DNA of 64,000 bases from Nitrososphaerota archaeon (GTDB lineage Archaea; Thermoproteota; Nitrososphaeria; Nitrososphaerales; JACPRH01), in assembly GCA_023379805.1 (NCBI GenBank), contig JAMCPI010000012.1, positions 221,777 through 285,776 of the forward strand, given 5' to 3'. Below the pieces are notes generated by a model, which did no database searches, was not told the origin of the DNA, and was given only the letters and a program-made list of their open reading frames with translations. Below are positions 6,674 to 15,400 of the stretch, piece after piece (the first letter of the stretch is position 1; each line of letters opens with the position of its first letter). The position numbers and the translations under genes are program-made.

Positions 6674-9211
6674 TTATTCCTGAGCTAGAAGGTCGGGCTG
6701 CGTTTTCAAGACTGCTTCAAGTAACGGGCCGTCTATTGCTCCGATGTACTCCTCTACCCTTCGCCCCTGCTCGGTTTTGCGAGCAGAGAGGTAACGCCCC
6801 TTACCATGCTTCGTTACTTTTAGAGTGAAACCTTCCTGTTTGTAGCGATTGATTCTTTCTATCTCCAACTGAACTCTGCTGGCAGAACGGCTGCTGCTGG
6901 ATTGAACGTCATCACCGTTTTGACTGGCTGATGAAGCACCAGCAACGTCAGATAGATCTGTTTCTAGTTTTTGCGGTACTACCGCTGCTGTTGCCTCGGA
7001 TGTTGCGGTTTGGTCTAGCGGGGCTGTTGTTGCTGATGATGGTTCCGCTGTAGTTGTTACGTTTGCATCTGTTGTTATGGGTTGGATATCGATCTGTATG
7101 TTTCCTGCTACGTGCTTTTCTAAAATGTTCTCAACGATATTCCTGCCTTTCCCTTTCTCCTCAAACATTTTCCGAATATCTTCCCATCTCTTTTCGCTGT
7201 CAACAACAAAGACTGTTGGCAGTCCAAGGTCTAGGTTCTTCTCCCAGTTCTCATAGACCCTCTCAAGATGCTTCTCAGGTTCAGCTTCAACCTCCACAGC
7301 AAATCTATGGGGCGTATCCCATATCTCCGGGTTTATTTCTCGTCCACCTTTCGATGTGTCCACCTCCAGATACGGGTAGACTAAGATGTCAGGTAGTTTT
7401 CTCGCAGGCTGCTGACCGGTGTCGATGATGCAGTAAAAGCCGTCCCGATGATACATGTCGACTCTCTTTCGGATGAGGATGAGGTGAAGATCGCTGCCTC
7501 CCCTCTGCCCCTGAGGAAGAGTACGGAACTGCTCGATGCCTTTGGGAGATATGCTGTAGTATCTCTCCCTCCTCTGCCTATCCTTCTCAACACTTTCTCC
7601 TTCCTCACCCCCATCCGCCTTTTCTTTCCAGTGCTTCTCCTCATCCCTGTAAGTGATGAACCCCTCACTCTCCAGCAGGTGAACCGCCTTCTCCACAGTT
7701 TTGCAGTCTAGACCCCGGTCCCTCAGCAGCTTAGTGGCTAGCTCCTCTTGCGTCCACTCGCCATTCTCAAAGAAGAGCACTGCCAACACGTTCCAGCTTG
7801 ACGGTTTGAACCACTTAGGATAAGCAAGCTTCTGCTGATGTTGAGATTGAGTCTGAGAAGCAGCAGAAGTATACTGCTCTTTCACAACCGGTCTCCCGTA
7901 AATTCTCAGGCTGTGCTTGACCACTTCTTCTTGTTGCTGTTGCTGCACCGAGGATTGGTTGCTGTGCGTGATATCTATTGTCTTCAATGCTGCGAACTCC
8001 TTTACTCCCTTCACCTTTGCGCTTGCAGCGAACCAGAAGTTGGGGAGAGACACCAGCTGCTCATAGGTGTAGTAGGGCTGGAAGAACTCTTCAAGCGTCT
8101 GAGCTGTCTCCTTACCGACCCTAAAGCAGATCATCGTATCGCAAAGCGAAGGTATGGCTTTTGAGATCTCCTTAGGATACTGATCAACATACTGCGATGC
8201 GATGGTGGCATAAACCTTGTACTTTCTCAGCGCTTCAAGAATATCCTTCGTACTTGTGGTGGTGAACCTGTGCGCCTCATCAATATAGATGTAGTGGGGC
8301 ACACGCTTCTCCTCAGGCGTATCCTCTCGGCTCATCCCTGCAAAGAAGAGCCTTGCAAGGATGAGAGAGCCAAGAAAGTTGCTTAGATCAGAAGTTATCC
8401 TGCCTTCGCCAAGATTCACTATCACGTACTTCGACTCATCCATCAGCTGCCTGAAGTCGATGGAGCTCTCGTAGGCGTCGAATATCGGCGTAATAATTTT
8501 CTCCTGAATGATGCGGTATATCTTGGTGAGCACCGCGGAGCTCGCGTCGCGAGGCATCCGTTTGTACTCGTTGCACCAGAAGGTGAGAACCTTCGGATCC
8601 TTCACATTCTGCAGATAGGTGTCCCGAACCGCCTCATCTGCGATGATGTAGTAGAGGTCGGTGAGCCTCACCTCATCCTGATCAAGCAGAGCATACAGGG
8701 CATTCAGCAAAATCATGTCCAGCCGCGGGCCCCAGAACCGCTGGTAGATCTTTGCCAAAGAATCCATAAAGCTCCTCGCCACCAAGCTCCGATCAAGTTC
8801 TCCTGAAAGCTGGAGAAAGTTGATCTTGACCACGGAGCCGTACTGAAAAGCTGTCATCGGATCGATGTATACTACTCGGTCCCACTGATCTCTGGGGATG
8901 AAGGTGAGAACCTTCTTTGCCAAGTCACCATGAGGATCCATCAGCGTAAATCCGCTCCCATCCTGCACATGTTGGACGATTAGGCTGAGAAGAAAGGTGC
9001 TTTTCCCTGTGCCAGGGAAGCCGAACACCGCCGTATGCACCCGATCCTGCTTGAAGATTCCGTACTCCTTTCCTTCACGATCGGTTCCAAAGGTGTAGGT
9101 ATGACGATTTTGGAGGCGGGAAGTCTCGTTCGCTCCTTGTGTTTGTGGTTCCTCCTTTTCAACAGCCTTCTTCTCTGAAGGCTGCCCCAATATTTTCCTC
9201 AACAGGTTCAT
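6674..9211 (-). CDS. VirD4/TraG-type coupling ATPase of a conjugation-like system
   Basis: Walker A lies at residues about 64-71 (GFPGTGKS), followed by the typical LMDPHGDLAKKVL strand, and Walker B is at about 306-313 (IYIDEAHRF) with a following ASQ motif. This is the HerA/VirD4 motor layout. After the motor, a winged-helix region (about 440-520) and a long tail (to 845) with an acidic Ala/Thr-rich linker probably read DNA or partner proteins. No N-terminal membrane helices are present, as in soluble coupling proteins. I take ATG at 9211, which makes an ATGA overlap with the upstream membrane-protein gene; a TTG two codons earlier is possible. Such proteins deliver DNA to the transfer channel. 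Confidence 0.8.
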   Translation of the reverse strand: MNLLRKILGQPSEKKAVEKEEPQTQGANETSRLQNRHTYTFGTDREGKEYGIFKQDRVHTAVFGFPGTGKSTFLLSLIVQHVQDGSGFTLMDPHGDLAKKVLTFIPRDQWDRVVYIDPMTAFQYGSVVKINFLQLSGELDRSLVARSFMDSLAKIYQRFWGPRLDMILLNALYALLDQDEVRLTDLYYIIADEAVRDTYLQNVKDPKVLTFWCNEYKRMPRDASSAVLTKIYRIIQEKIITPIFDAYESSIDFRQLMDESKYVIVNLGEGRITSDLSNFLGSLILARLFFAGMSREDTPEEKRVPHYIYIDEAHRFTTTSTKDILEALRKYKVYATIASQYVDQYPKEISKAIPSLCDTMICFRVGKETAQTLEEFFQPYYTYEQLVSLPNFWFAASAKVKGVKEFAALKTIDITHSNQSSVQQQQQEEVVKHSLRIYGRPVVKEQYTSAASQTQSQHQQKLAYPKWFKPSSWNVLAVLFFENGEWTQEELATKLLRDRGLDCKTVEKAVHLLESEGFITYRDEEKHWKEKADGGEEGESVEKDRQRRERYYSISPKGIEQFRTLPQGQRGGSDLHLILIRKRVDMYHRDGFYCIIDTGQQPARKLPDILVYPYLEVDTSKGGREINPEIWDTPHRFAVEVEAEPEKHLERVYENWEKNLDLGLPTVFVVDSEKRWEDIRKMFEEKGKGRNIVENILEKHVAGNIQIDIQPITTDANVTTTAEPSSATTAPLDQTATSEATAAVVPQKLETDLSDVAGASSASQNGDDVQSSSSRSASRVQLEIERINRYKQEGFTLKVTKHGKGRYLSARKTEQGRRVEEYIGAIDGPLLEAVLKTQPDLLAQE

Positions 9212-10377
9212 AGACAAAAACCGGCTTCACTATCTTCGCTTTTCCTAGTGAATCTTTGGTCAGCTGAGGCTATCCCAACTCTTGTAGAGGGTGTGCCTCC
9301 GAACTGCACTGGAATCTTCTTCAGCTGCGACGGCAGGTTCACAAGAAGCCCTAACTCCTTGGATGACAGAATTATCGGGTAATGGTTTCTGAAGGCCACG
9401 CCTAGGACGAAGGATGTGGAAGCTGCGAGTAGCAAGGTGGAGTAATCGGTGAAGGTAGGTTCGCTGCTGAGGAAGTGGATGGGGTTGAAGAGGCCTAGCC
9501 AAAAGGAGAGCGCCACCATAGCCAAAGGAGCGATCTTCCAAAGATGGTTCAGGAGCGGTCTTACCAGAGGTTTAGAAGGCTCAATTATTTCACCTATGTG
9601 CGGTTCGTCCCGCATCATCTTCTTCTTGTTCTGCTTGGGTTTGGATGCTTTGAAGCTGTTTAGGCCGTAGTTAGGTAAAGAGTCCGCAATAACCTTGAGG
9701 TCTTCAGGAGTATTGCTGTATATTCTGATACTGACTAGGAAGAGGTTGCTAGTAGCTTTCTTCCGAGCCTCATCGCTCAAGGCTTGGAGTGAGGGGCTCA
9801 GAGTCTTTCTCTGAGAGTAATTCTCTCGGTGGCGTGTAGTGCTCTGCCCAGATGCTAATGCACCTAGGATTCCGAGAAACACCTCTGCAAAGCTTTGATG
9901 GAAGGATTCGCCTTTCACCGTTTTCTTCAGCAAATACCGTTCTATCTCGAACTTGGCTCGATCATCCCGCTTTGCAGTTACTTCCAAGAAGCACTCATCT
10001 CTAATCATGGCTTGAGCAATAGTGTCAACAGGATTATCCTTCGATTCTGGCGTAGTAGCAGAAGGAGCAATCGGCAGCGCCGGGTTCTGAGCCAGCTCCA
10101 GACTAATCTGGTACTGGAATGCCTTTTTCGGAGGCTCAATCTCAACTATCTCAGCATCGATAACTGATGAAAGAAAGTTTCTTACGAAGGGTTTGAGGGT
10201 CTCGTTTACTTCGAAGAAGAACTGTAGGGTCTTTCGCCCCTCAACTGTCGGGCTTTCTCCATACTTTATCAGAAACCTGAACGATTCTCCTGAAGCGTGC
10301 AAGGCATTGAGCTGGTTGATGAGTGCTTGGGCTTCGACTTTGGCTGTCTGCAGAGGTCTGACTTCAAGCCAAGGCAT
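9208..10377 (-). CDS. Conjugation-cluster membrane protein with cytoplasmic domain
   Basis: I choose ATG at 10377 (MPWLEVRPLQ) because the upstream extension overlaps the preceding gene for 90 nt and is basic and atypical. The roughly 390-residue product has a soluble alpha/beta N-terminal region of about 270 residues, then two close hydrophobic segments (PLAMVALSFWLGLFNPIHFL and TLLLAASTSFVLGVAF) and a short tail. It overlaps the coupling-ATPase gene by ATGA. A membrane protein translated directly ahead of a soluble VirD4-like motor is a plausible membrane anchor for it. No family name assigned. Confidence 0.6.
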   Translation of the reverse strand: MPWLEVRPLQTAKVEAQALINQLNALHASGESFRFLIKYGESPTVEGRKTLQFFFEVNETLKPFVRNFLSSVIDAEIVEIEPPKKAFQYQISLELAQNPALPIAPSATTPESKDNPVDTIAQAMIRDECFLEVTAKRDDRAKFEIERYLLKKTVKGESFHQSFAEVFLGILGALASGQSTTRHRENYSQRKTLSPSLQALSDEARKKATSNLFLVSIRIYSNTPEDLKVIADSLPNYGLNSFKASKPKQNKKKMMRDEPHIGEIIEPSKPLVRPLLNHLWKIAPLAMVALSFWLGLFNPIHFLSSEPTFTDYSTLLLAASTSFVLGVAFRNHYPIILSSKELGLLVNLPSQLKKIPVQFGGTPSTRVGIASADQRFTRKSEDSEAGFCL

Positions 10378-10849
10378 CTTTACCAATCGTCCTGTCCTTC
10401 TTCTTCCGCTCAATAGAATAGTTGTGAAGCGCGGCGTCGAAGTGTATGATACCAAGCATCAAGGCTGCCGCCCAAAAGCCAGCCCAAGTCTCACCGAGAC
10501 CTACCGTTAGTCCTTGAGTGATAGCATAGTAAGACGGCGATAGGATGAAAGTGGCTACCACAGCTAGCGGTACTTCAACAATAAGGATGAAAATAGGTAT
10601 GGCCAAAGTGAAACCTAGCCATCTCACGAGCTTGGGGAAAAAGCGGTTTCTTTCATGGATACTGAAGTTCTCAGGATCAAGAACAAAGAACCTCTTAGTG
10701 GTCGTGATATCTGATACGAATCCTAGACACCATATTGTAGCAAAGAGAGGAACAGCAAACTTAGTGGGAAGAGCGTTGTAAAGAAGAAAAGCCATAGGCG
10801 ATACTAGTCCCACTATCACTATGACCCTGAACGTATCCAGCGGCAACAT
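10364..10849 (-). CDS. Four-helix membrane protein of the conjugation-like cluster
   Basis: Almost entirely hydrophobic: segments at TFRVIVIVGLVSPMAFLLYN, FAVPLFATIWCLGFV, LGFTLAIPIFILIVEVPLAVVA and TWAGFWAAALMLGIIHF. I choose the internal ATG at 10849 over that at 10885, because the latter lies 32 nt inside the upstream gene. It overlaps the next gene by 14 nt. By position and topology it is a candidate inner-membrane component of the transfer channel (VirB8- or CedA-like role cannot be told apart). Confidence 0.55.
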   Translation of the reverse strand: MLPLDTFRVIVIVGLVSPMAFLLYNALPTKFAVPLFATIWCLGFVSDITTTKRFFVLDPENFSIHERNRFFPKLVRWLGFTLAIPIFILIVEVPLAVVATFILSPSYYAITQGLTVGLGETWAGFWAAALMLGIIHFDAALHNYSIERKKKDRTIGKDALA

Positions 10850-10853
10850 CGAT

Positions 10854-11438
10854 TTACTTGGAAGCCTTTCTGCTTCTTCTTGCAAGCTGGATGCCTCCGT
10901 AGATCAACCCGCCTACGACTACTACGCCGCCCAAATACTGCAGCAGAGTGAGGAGGTTGTTCACCATCGTGATTAGAGCTGCTGGTAGGTTGCTGCCGGG
11001 AGCGGTAGGATCTATGCCTGTGAGCCAGAACGCTACAGGTTTGGCTAGAAACATCACAGCCCCTCCTAGAACGCCTCCTGCAATCACCTTCTGCGCCCTA
11101 GCCTGCTCCTCCGCGCTCTCGGCTCTCACCAGCTGCACAAGTATTGAAGAAAGAGCGGAAATCACGACTACTCCAGCCAGCCAAGTGAAGAACGCAAAGT
11201 TTTGATCAAGGGGAAAGAAGAATGAAAATAAGGGTAAGATCGCAAAGACCCGGCTTTGCAGAAGAATCTTGTCAACCTTCTCCTTTATCGCTGTCCGGAC
11301 AAACTCAGATCTATTCTTGAACCCGGCCTTTTCCATAGCCTGCTTAAGCATCTGTGGCAAAGGCTGCTGAAGGTCTACTGAAACGTGAAGAAGAAGCTTG
11401 CTATTGTCGTCGTCATGATCACCATCATGATTTTCCAA
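10854..11438 (-). CDS. Ribbon-helix-helix domain fused to VirB2/TrbC-like membrane region
   Basis: Residues 14-60 form a recognisable ribbon-helix-helix unit (strand LLLHVSVDLQQ, helix PLPQMLKQAMEKAGF, then NRSEFVRTAIKEKVDKIL). It continues directly into a hydrophobic part with about four membrane segments. The last two, an AEEQARAQKVIAGGVLGG start and a GGVVVVGGLIYGGIQLARR end, resemble the two-helix pilin-like VirB2/TrbC/CedA1 proteins. A DNA-binding domain on a pilin-like membrane protein is unusual. It is the first gene of the minus-strand group leading to the coupling ATPase, and a perfect palindrome sits just upstream, suggesting autoregulation. Confidence 0.6.
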   Translation of the reverse strand: MENHDGDHDDDNSKLLLHVSVDLQQPLPQMLKQAMEKAGFKNRSEFVRTAIKEKVDKILLQSRVFAILPLFSFFFPLDQNFAFFTWLAGVVVISALSSILVQLVRAESAEEQARAQKVIAGGVLGGAVMFLAKPVAFWLTGIDPTAPGSNLPAALITMVNNLLTLLQYLGGVVVVGGLIYGGIQLARRSRKASK

Positions 11439-11443
11439 ATCTT

Positions 11444-11465
11444 ACTTTACACCGAAGTGTAAAGT
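11444..11465. promoter_or_regulatory. Perfect 9-bp inverted repeat, probable operator
   Basis: ACTTTACAC and GTGTAAAGT flank CGAA, forming a perfect palindrome 6 nt before the ATG at 11438. On the minus strand a TATA-like CTTAAAAGC is centred near 11479, putting the expected transcription start inside the palindrome. It lies between divergent genes, so either the ribbon-helix-helix fusion or the plus-strand regulator could bind it. Confidence 0.6.
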
Positions 11466-11593
11466 TCTAGGAGCTTTTAAGGCGCCAAAAATGATGATAT
11501 TTGCTTAAAACAAACAAGCATCTGGCGAGTAACCATCGTTATCACTACTATTACCACCATCACCATAACTTTGATATCATACCACGAGTAAGG

Positions 11594-12640
11594 ATGGGAA
11601 GATTGGTTACGTCTGGCGGTTCGTCGAGTCTAAAGAGGCATGGCATAGCGACTGTAACGCAGTATCCTTGTCGAATAACCAAGATACCAAATCTTGAAGC
11701 GGTTCTTTACGTTTTGTCTAGTCCAAATGCTATGAAAATTTTCAGAGAGGCAGCTACTGGTTTTAGGGGTTGCAAAGAGTCTGAAAGAAAAATGGGACTG
11801 ACTAAGAAGCAGTACTACACCGCTCTCCTAGCATTAGAGAAATGTGGTCTCGTAACGCGGAAGGATGGTGTCTACAGGCACACATCTTTCGGTGCATTGG
11901 TGCTCAACAATCACGTAAAGCCTCTTGAGGAGGCCTTAATCAGATACTGGCACTTCTTCGCAATAGATGAGTTGAAAGTTTCAAGATCTATTCCAGAGCA
12001 GGAGCTGGGAAAAATAGTCGAAGTAATCCTAAGCGATACAAAGCTCAGGAAACCCAGCATTGACAACGACGACGAAAACGGTAATAGCAATAGTAATAGT
12101 AGTGGTGGCGGCTGCCTGCCATCAGTAGCTAAAACCATCAACACATATGATGAGATGATACAGGATACTATCAGACTCATCGAATCCGCCAAGTACGAGA
12201 TATTCATCGCATCAAGATACTTTGACGCTAATGTAAGCCGCGGACTGTTAGACAAGATTGAGGAAGGTATTATCAACCTAAACATCTTGAATGAAGCGGC
12301 CAATCCGCTGCTTGACCCCTCCTCTTCACGAAAACTACAACAACTACCGGGACTTATTCAACCCGAATCGAAACCGAATGATAATCCTGAAGCAGCACAG
12401 CGCTCATCGATCGAAGCGACAACGCCTGAGGTATCTAAAGTCAGGATCAAAAACACTAGTAAAGTGGAATACAGCTTCGTGGTGGTGGATCGGGAGTACT
12501 GCTGCATCGAAATCTTGGAACCAAAGAACCGTAGGGAGTTCAACCTAGCGATCGAGATGAGCGACCCGAACCTGAGCCAAAAGATGATTGAAGTATTCGA
12601 GAAACTATGGAACTCGAAAGAAGAAATAACCAGCATCTAA
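11594..12640 (+). CDS. Winged-helix transcriptional regulator with PLD-like sensor domain
   Basis: After a poorly conserved start, residues about 35-110 (numbered from ATG 11594) form a winged helix (AVLYVLSSPNAMKIFREA, GLTKKQYYTALLALEKCGLVTRKDGVYRHT). A Ser/Asn-rich linker follows, then an alpha/beta domain (YDEMIQDTIRLIESAKYEIFIAS) like the phospholipase-D-type sensor half of archaeal TrmB-like regulators, without a catalytic HKD. The frame is open from 11501, but the added residues are His-rich and unlikely. It is divergent to the transfer genes and probably regulates them. Confidence 0.65.
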   Translation: MGRLVTSGGSSSLKRHGIATVTQYPCRITKIPNLEAVLYVLSSPNAMKIFREAATGFRGCKESERKMGLTKKQYYTALLALEKCGLVTRKDGVYRHTSFGALVLNNHVKPLEEALIRYWHFFAIDELKVSRSIPEQELGKIVEVILSDTKLRKPSIDNDDENGNSNSNSSGGGCLPSVAKTINTYDEMIQDTIRLIESAKYEIFIASRYFDANVSRGLLDKIEEGIINLNILNEAANPLLDPSSSRKLQQLPGLIQPESKPNDNPEAAQRSSIEATTPEVSKVRIKNTSKVEYSFVVVDREYCCIEILEPKNRREFNLAIEMSDPNLSQKMIEVFEKLWNSKEEITSI

Positions 12641-12707
12641 TCAATCAAGAACATGTGTGGATTTGTTTCGATTCCAGTGTTGCTGAAGCGCAATTATAGT
12701 TAGATGT

Positions 12708-14585
12708 TCAAGATGAATCAGGCGTGGTCGAATCACTCGGCTTGGTTGTAAAGAGCGCATACTCCTCCTTTGATGCGAGGAATTGGATTGGGACATGGAC
12801 ATTTTCAGCGATGAGAATGCCCTGTCCCGGCCTGAGATCCACAATCTGATCTCTCTCCATCTCTGACAGGCCGAAGGTCTCCGCAACCGTGTTGGCGGAA
12901 CTCTCATCCTGCTTTAACAGGATCTTGGTGGCGCTGTTCTCGATAATTGTTCTTCCAGGCCCCGGCTTATCCCTGCTCTCACCTAAAACATCGGCGGGTC
13001 TTTGAGTCATGACCAGAAAGAGGATGTTTCTCTTTCTTCCAAGCCTTGCTGTCCGCTCTAGAAACTTTGCTGCAGCTGGAAGAGCCATGTAGAGCCACGC
13101 TTCATCAACTACAACTATCTTCTCAGCCTCTCTGGCAATGAATGCGTCGTCGTTAAGCATCTGCCATATCTTACCGAAGATCAGTATCGAGATGACCTGC
13201 TTGAGGAATTCGCTCTCAAGGTTTCTGAGCGAGAAGACCATTCTCGGCGTGAACTCCAAAGGCTCACCTTGAAAGATAAAGGCTTCAGGCCCGCGCACGA
13301 TACTTTCCAGGTACTGCTTAACGTTTCCCGGCAGATCTGTGTAGAGATCCTCTAAGTTCCTGTGTTTGTTCACAAGAGTCCTTAGCGTGGCATGGCGCTG
13401 TGGTGGAAGATGGGTTATGTCGGCGATTATGTCTGCGGCTTCTAGCTTAGAGAAGATACTGATGGGATCCAGACCCAGCTTCTCTCCGGGAGAGAAGGTG
13501 ACCACATTGGCCCCTAGGAGTTCCCCAATCTTTCCATACTCATTCTCAGGATCTATTATGAAGAAAGGCGTTCCCTCTTCCCTTTTTTGAAGCATTCTTG
13601 TGAGTAGCATCTTGGATGAGAAGGATTTGCCTGAGCCGGTCACACCAAGTATCGAGATGTTGTAGTTGCTGCGCAGATATGGGTCAAAAAGTATTGGAGC
13701 ACCGGTAAGCCTATTCATTCCTAGAAAGAGTCCGTCGGGGAGCTCGATTACATCTGCGCTTACGAAGGGGAAGAAGGTTCCAGCTGTAGCTGTGTCTATA
13801 ATGAGCTTCTTTCCTGCGCTTCCAGTTGCCATATGATATTGGAAATATCTTGGTGAGTCAAGCCTTATCATTCTGCTTTGAAGAGTATCCCTGACAATCT
13901 TCGCATTTGCGTTCAGTTCCGCTCTATCCTTGCCTGAGACGGTGAAAACTGCTCGGGCTTCGAAGAGCCTGCTTCGACCGGATATGACTGTGTTTAGCGC
14001 CTCTTCAGCCATCTGGTACTTGAGCAGCCTCTCCGCATCCGGTGTTCTTCGCCTAGCCTCATCGGCTAGAAGCGTGCCTCTCAGGAACTTCACATACTTG
14101 TTTGTCTTGACTGTTGCTTGCTCAGGAGGTATGGGTTTCAGCTCGACAGATACCTGCTCTGAGGCGCCGTAGGCTTCGCTGATGAAGCCCTCCACCAGCT
14201 GCCCGGGCAGCGTGTAAACTGTGTAGGACTTCATTAACCTGCCTTCAGGCAGAACAAGGTGTTTTGGGAAGACTCTGACTACATCAAATTTCGGGGTCTC
14301 AATGACTCTCTGGTAAAGCAGTCCAAAGATTGACAGCAAGTTATCCAGCGCTTCGCCGTAGCTTTCAATGAAGAAGCGGTAATAGCTCATCTCAAAGCTC
14401 TCCTCCCCCTCTGAGATGTTTATCGTCCTGCTTCCCTTCGCCACCAATATTCTGACTCTGATGTTCAGTGCGTTGAGGAACTGGTGGAACCGGTTGATCA
14501 GCTCCTCCTGCTTTACTTCGGGTAGCATGATGAAGTTGACCGGCATCACTTCATAGGTAAAGACCTGCTCGCCATTCTTCTTCAT
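12708..14585 (-). CDS. VirB4/TraC-type conjugation ATPase
   Basis: 625 residues, close to the usual VirB4 size for archaeal and Gram-positive systems. An N-terminal region of about 300 residues is followed by a RecA-like motor with Walker A at 314-321 (GVTGSGKS), FFIIDPENEYGKIGELLGAN at about 340, Walker B at about 490-496 (IVVVDEAWLYM) and a MTQRPADVL motif. VirB4 proteins energise pilus assembly and substrate transfer at the membrane. Its ATG overlaps the stop of the PrgI-like gene (ATGA), the same gene pair as in Gram-positive conjugation operons. Confidence 0.85.
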   Translation of the reverse strand: MKKNGEQVFTYEVMPVNFIMLPEVKQEELINRFHQFLNALNIRVRILVAKGSRTINISEGEESFEMSYYRFFIESYGEALDNLLSIFGLLYQRVIETPKFDVVRVFPKHLVLPEGRLMKSYTVYTLPGQLVEGFISEAYGASEQVSVELKPIPPEQATVKTNKYVKFLRGTLLADEARRRTPDAERLLKYQMAEEALNTVISGRSRLFEARAVFTVSGKDRAELNANAKIVRDTLQSRMIRLDSPRYFQYHMATGSAGKKLIIDTATAGTFFPFVSADVIELPDGLFLGMNRLTGAPILFDPYLRSNYNISILGVTGSGKSFSSKMLLTRMLQKREEGTPFFIIDPENEYGKIGELLGANVVTFSPGEKLGLDPISIFSKLEAADIIADITHLPPQRHATLRTLVNKHRNLEDLYTDLPGNVKQYLESIVRGPEAFIFQGEPLEFTPRMVFSLRNLESEFLKQVISILIFGKIWQMLNDDAFIAREAEKIVVVDEAWLYMALPAAAKFLERTARLGRKRNILFLVMTQRPADVLGESRDKPGPGRTIIENSATKILLKQDESSANTVAETFGLSEMERDQIVDLRPGQGILIAENVHVPIQFLASKEEYALFTTKPSDSTTPDSS

Positions 14586-15244
14586 TTCATATCCCTCTTC
14601 GCAACAAGATCTCTTTGCGCTGGCTGCACGTTAACTACGAGTGTTTCCAGAACCTGCGTGTAGCCTTCAGGTTTTACCTCAACCTTGAAGGAGCCATACG
14701 ATTCTGGTATGAAGTAGACTGTGAAGAAGCCCTCATCGTCGGTGCTGCCCTTAGTGTAGGATTTGCCTTCAACAAGCACCTCAAACCCTTTTCTCTGGAT
14801 CGCCCTGCCGGTGGCTGGATTCTTCAAAACACCCACAACCTTCACGGGAACTATGCTCTGTATATCCTGAGTTGATATGTTCAGAGCCTTAGCCTCCAGA
14901 GGTTTGGATGTAGACTCTGTCGCAGGTGATGCTGGGATGGGCTTTGGTTTCGGTATTAATTTTGTTGAAGTGGAGGAGGACAGCATAAGCAGGATACACA
15001 TCTCAGGTGTTACTGTCTTGACCCTCTGAAACGCAAGAGCTAATCCAACGATGAAGATAGATCCGCCAAGGAGAAGTTTGAGCATCGCGTCAAAAGCAAG
15101 TGATGTTGCTCCCCAAGCTAACGCACCAAAGGTTACTATGATTAGCATCTGCCTGAATGTAAGTTTCCCGAGAGGAGTATCAAAGAAGGGTTCGCGGAGA
15201 AAACTCAACTCCTCAAACCAAAGGGTCCGTATCACTCTAGGCAT
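14582..15244 (-). CDS. PrgI/VirB3-like membrane protein with C-terminal carboxypeptidase-regulatory-like domain
   Basis: The N-terminus (FFDTPLGKLTFRQMLIIVTFGALAWG and a second helix LLLGGSIFIVGLALAFQRV) matches the two-helix PrgI/VirB3 layout, and it sits directly before VirB4 as those genes do. After a Pro/Ser linker the last 80 residues (VVGVLKNPATGRAIQRKGFE, GFFTVYFIPESYGSFKVEVKPEGY) form a carboxypeptidase-regulatory-like beta-sandwich, which is not part of ordinary PrgI proteins. A leader of about 8 nt is likely, from a TTTAAAG box near 15279. Confidence 0.65.
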   Translation of the reverse strand: MPRVIRTLWFEELSFLREPFFDTPLGKLTFRQMLIIVTFGALAWGATSLAFDAMLKLLLGGSIFIVGLALAFQRVKTVTPEMCILLMLSSSTSTKLIPKPKPIPASPATESTSKPLEAKALNISTQDIQSIVPVKVVGVLKNPATGRAIQRKGFEVLVEGKSYTKGSTDDEGFFTVYFIPESYGSFKVEVKPEGYTQVLETLVVNVQPAQRDLVAKRDMK

Positions 15245-15400
15245 TAGTAATCAACAAAGACGGACATTATGAAGACTTTAAAGCGGAGTCAACAGAGGAT
15301 TTAGATCGTATAATTTGGTGTAATCATGAATTAGGATACCCTGACACACAAAGTCATCAAAATCGAATAGCATTACCGTTAAATACAGCTGTCAAATCAA

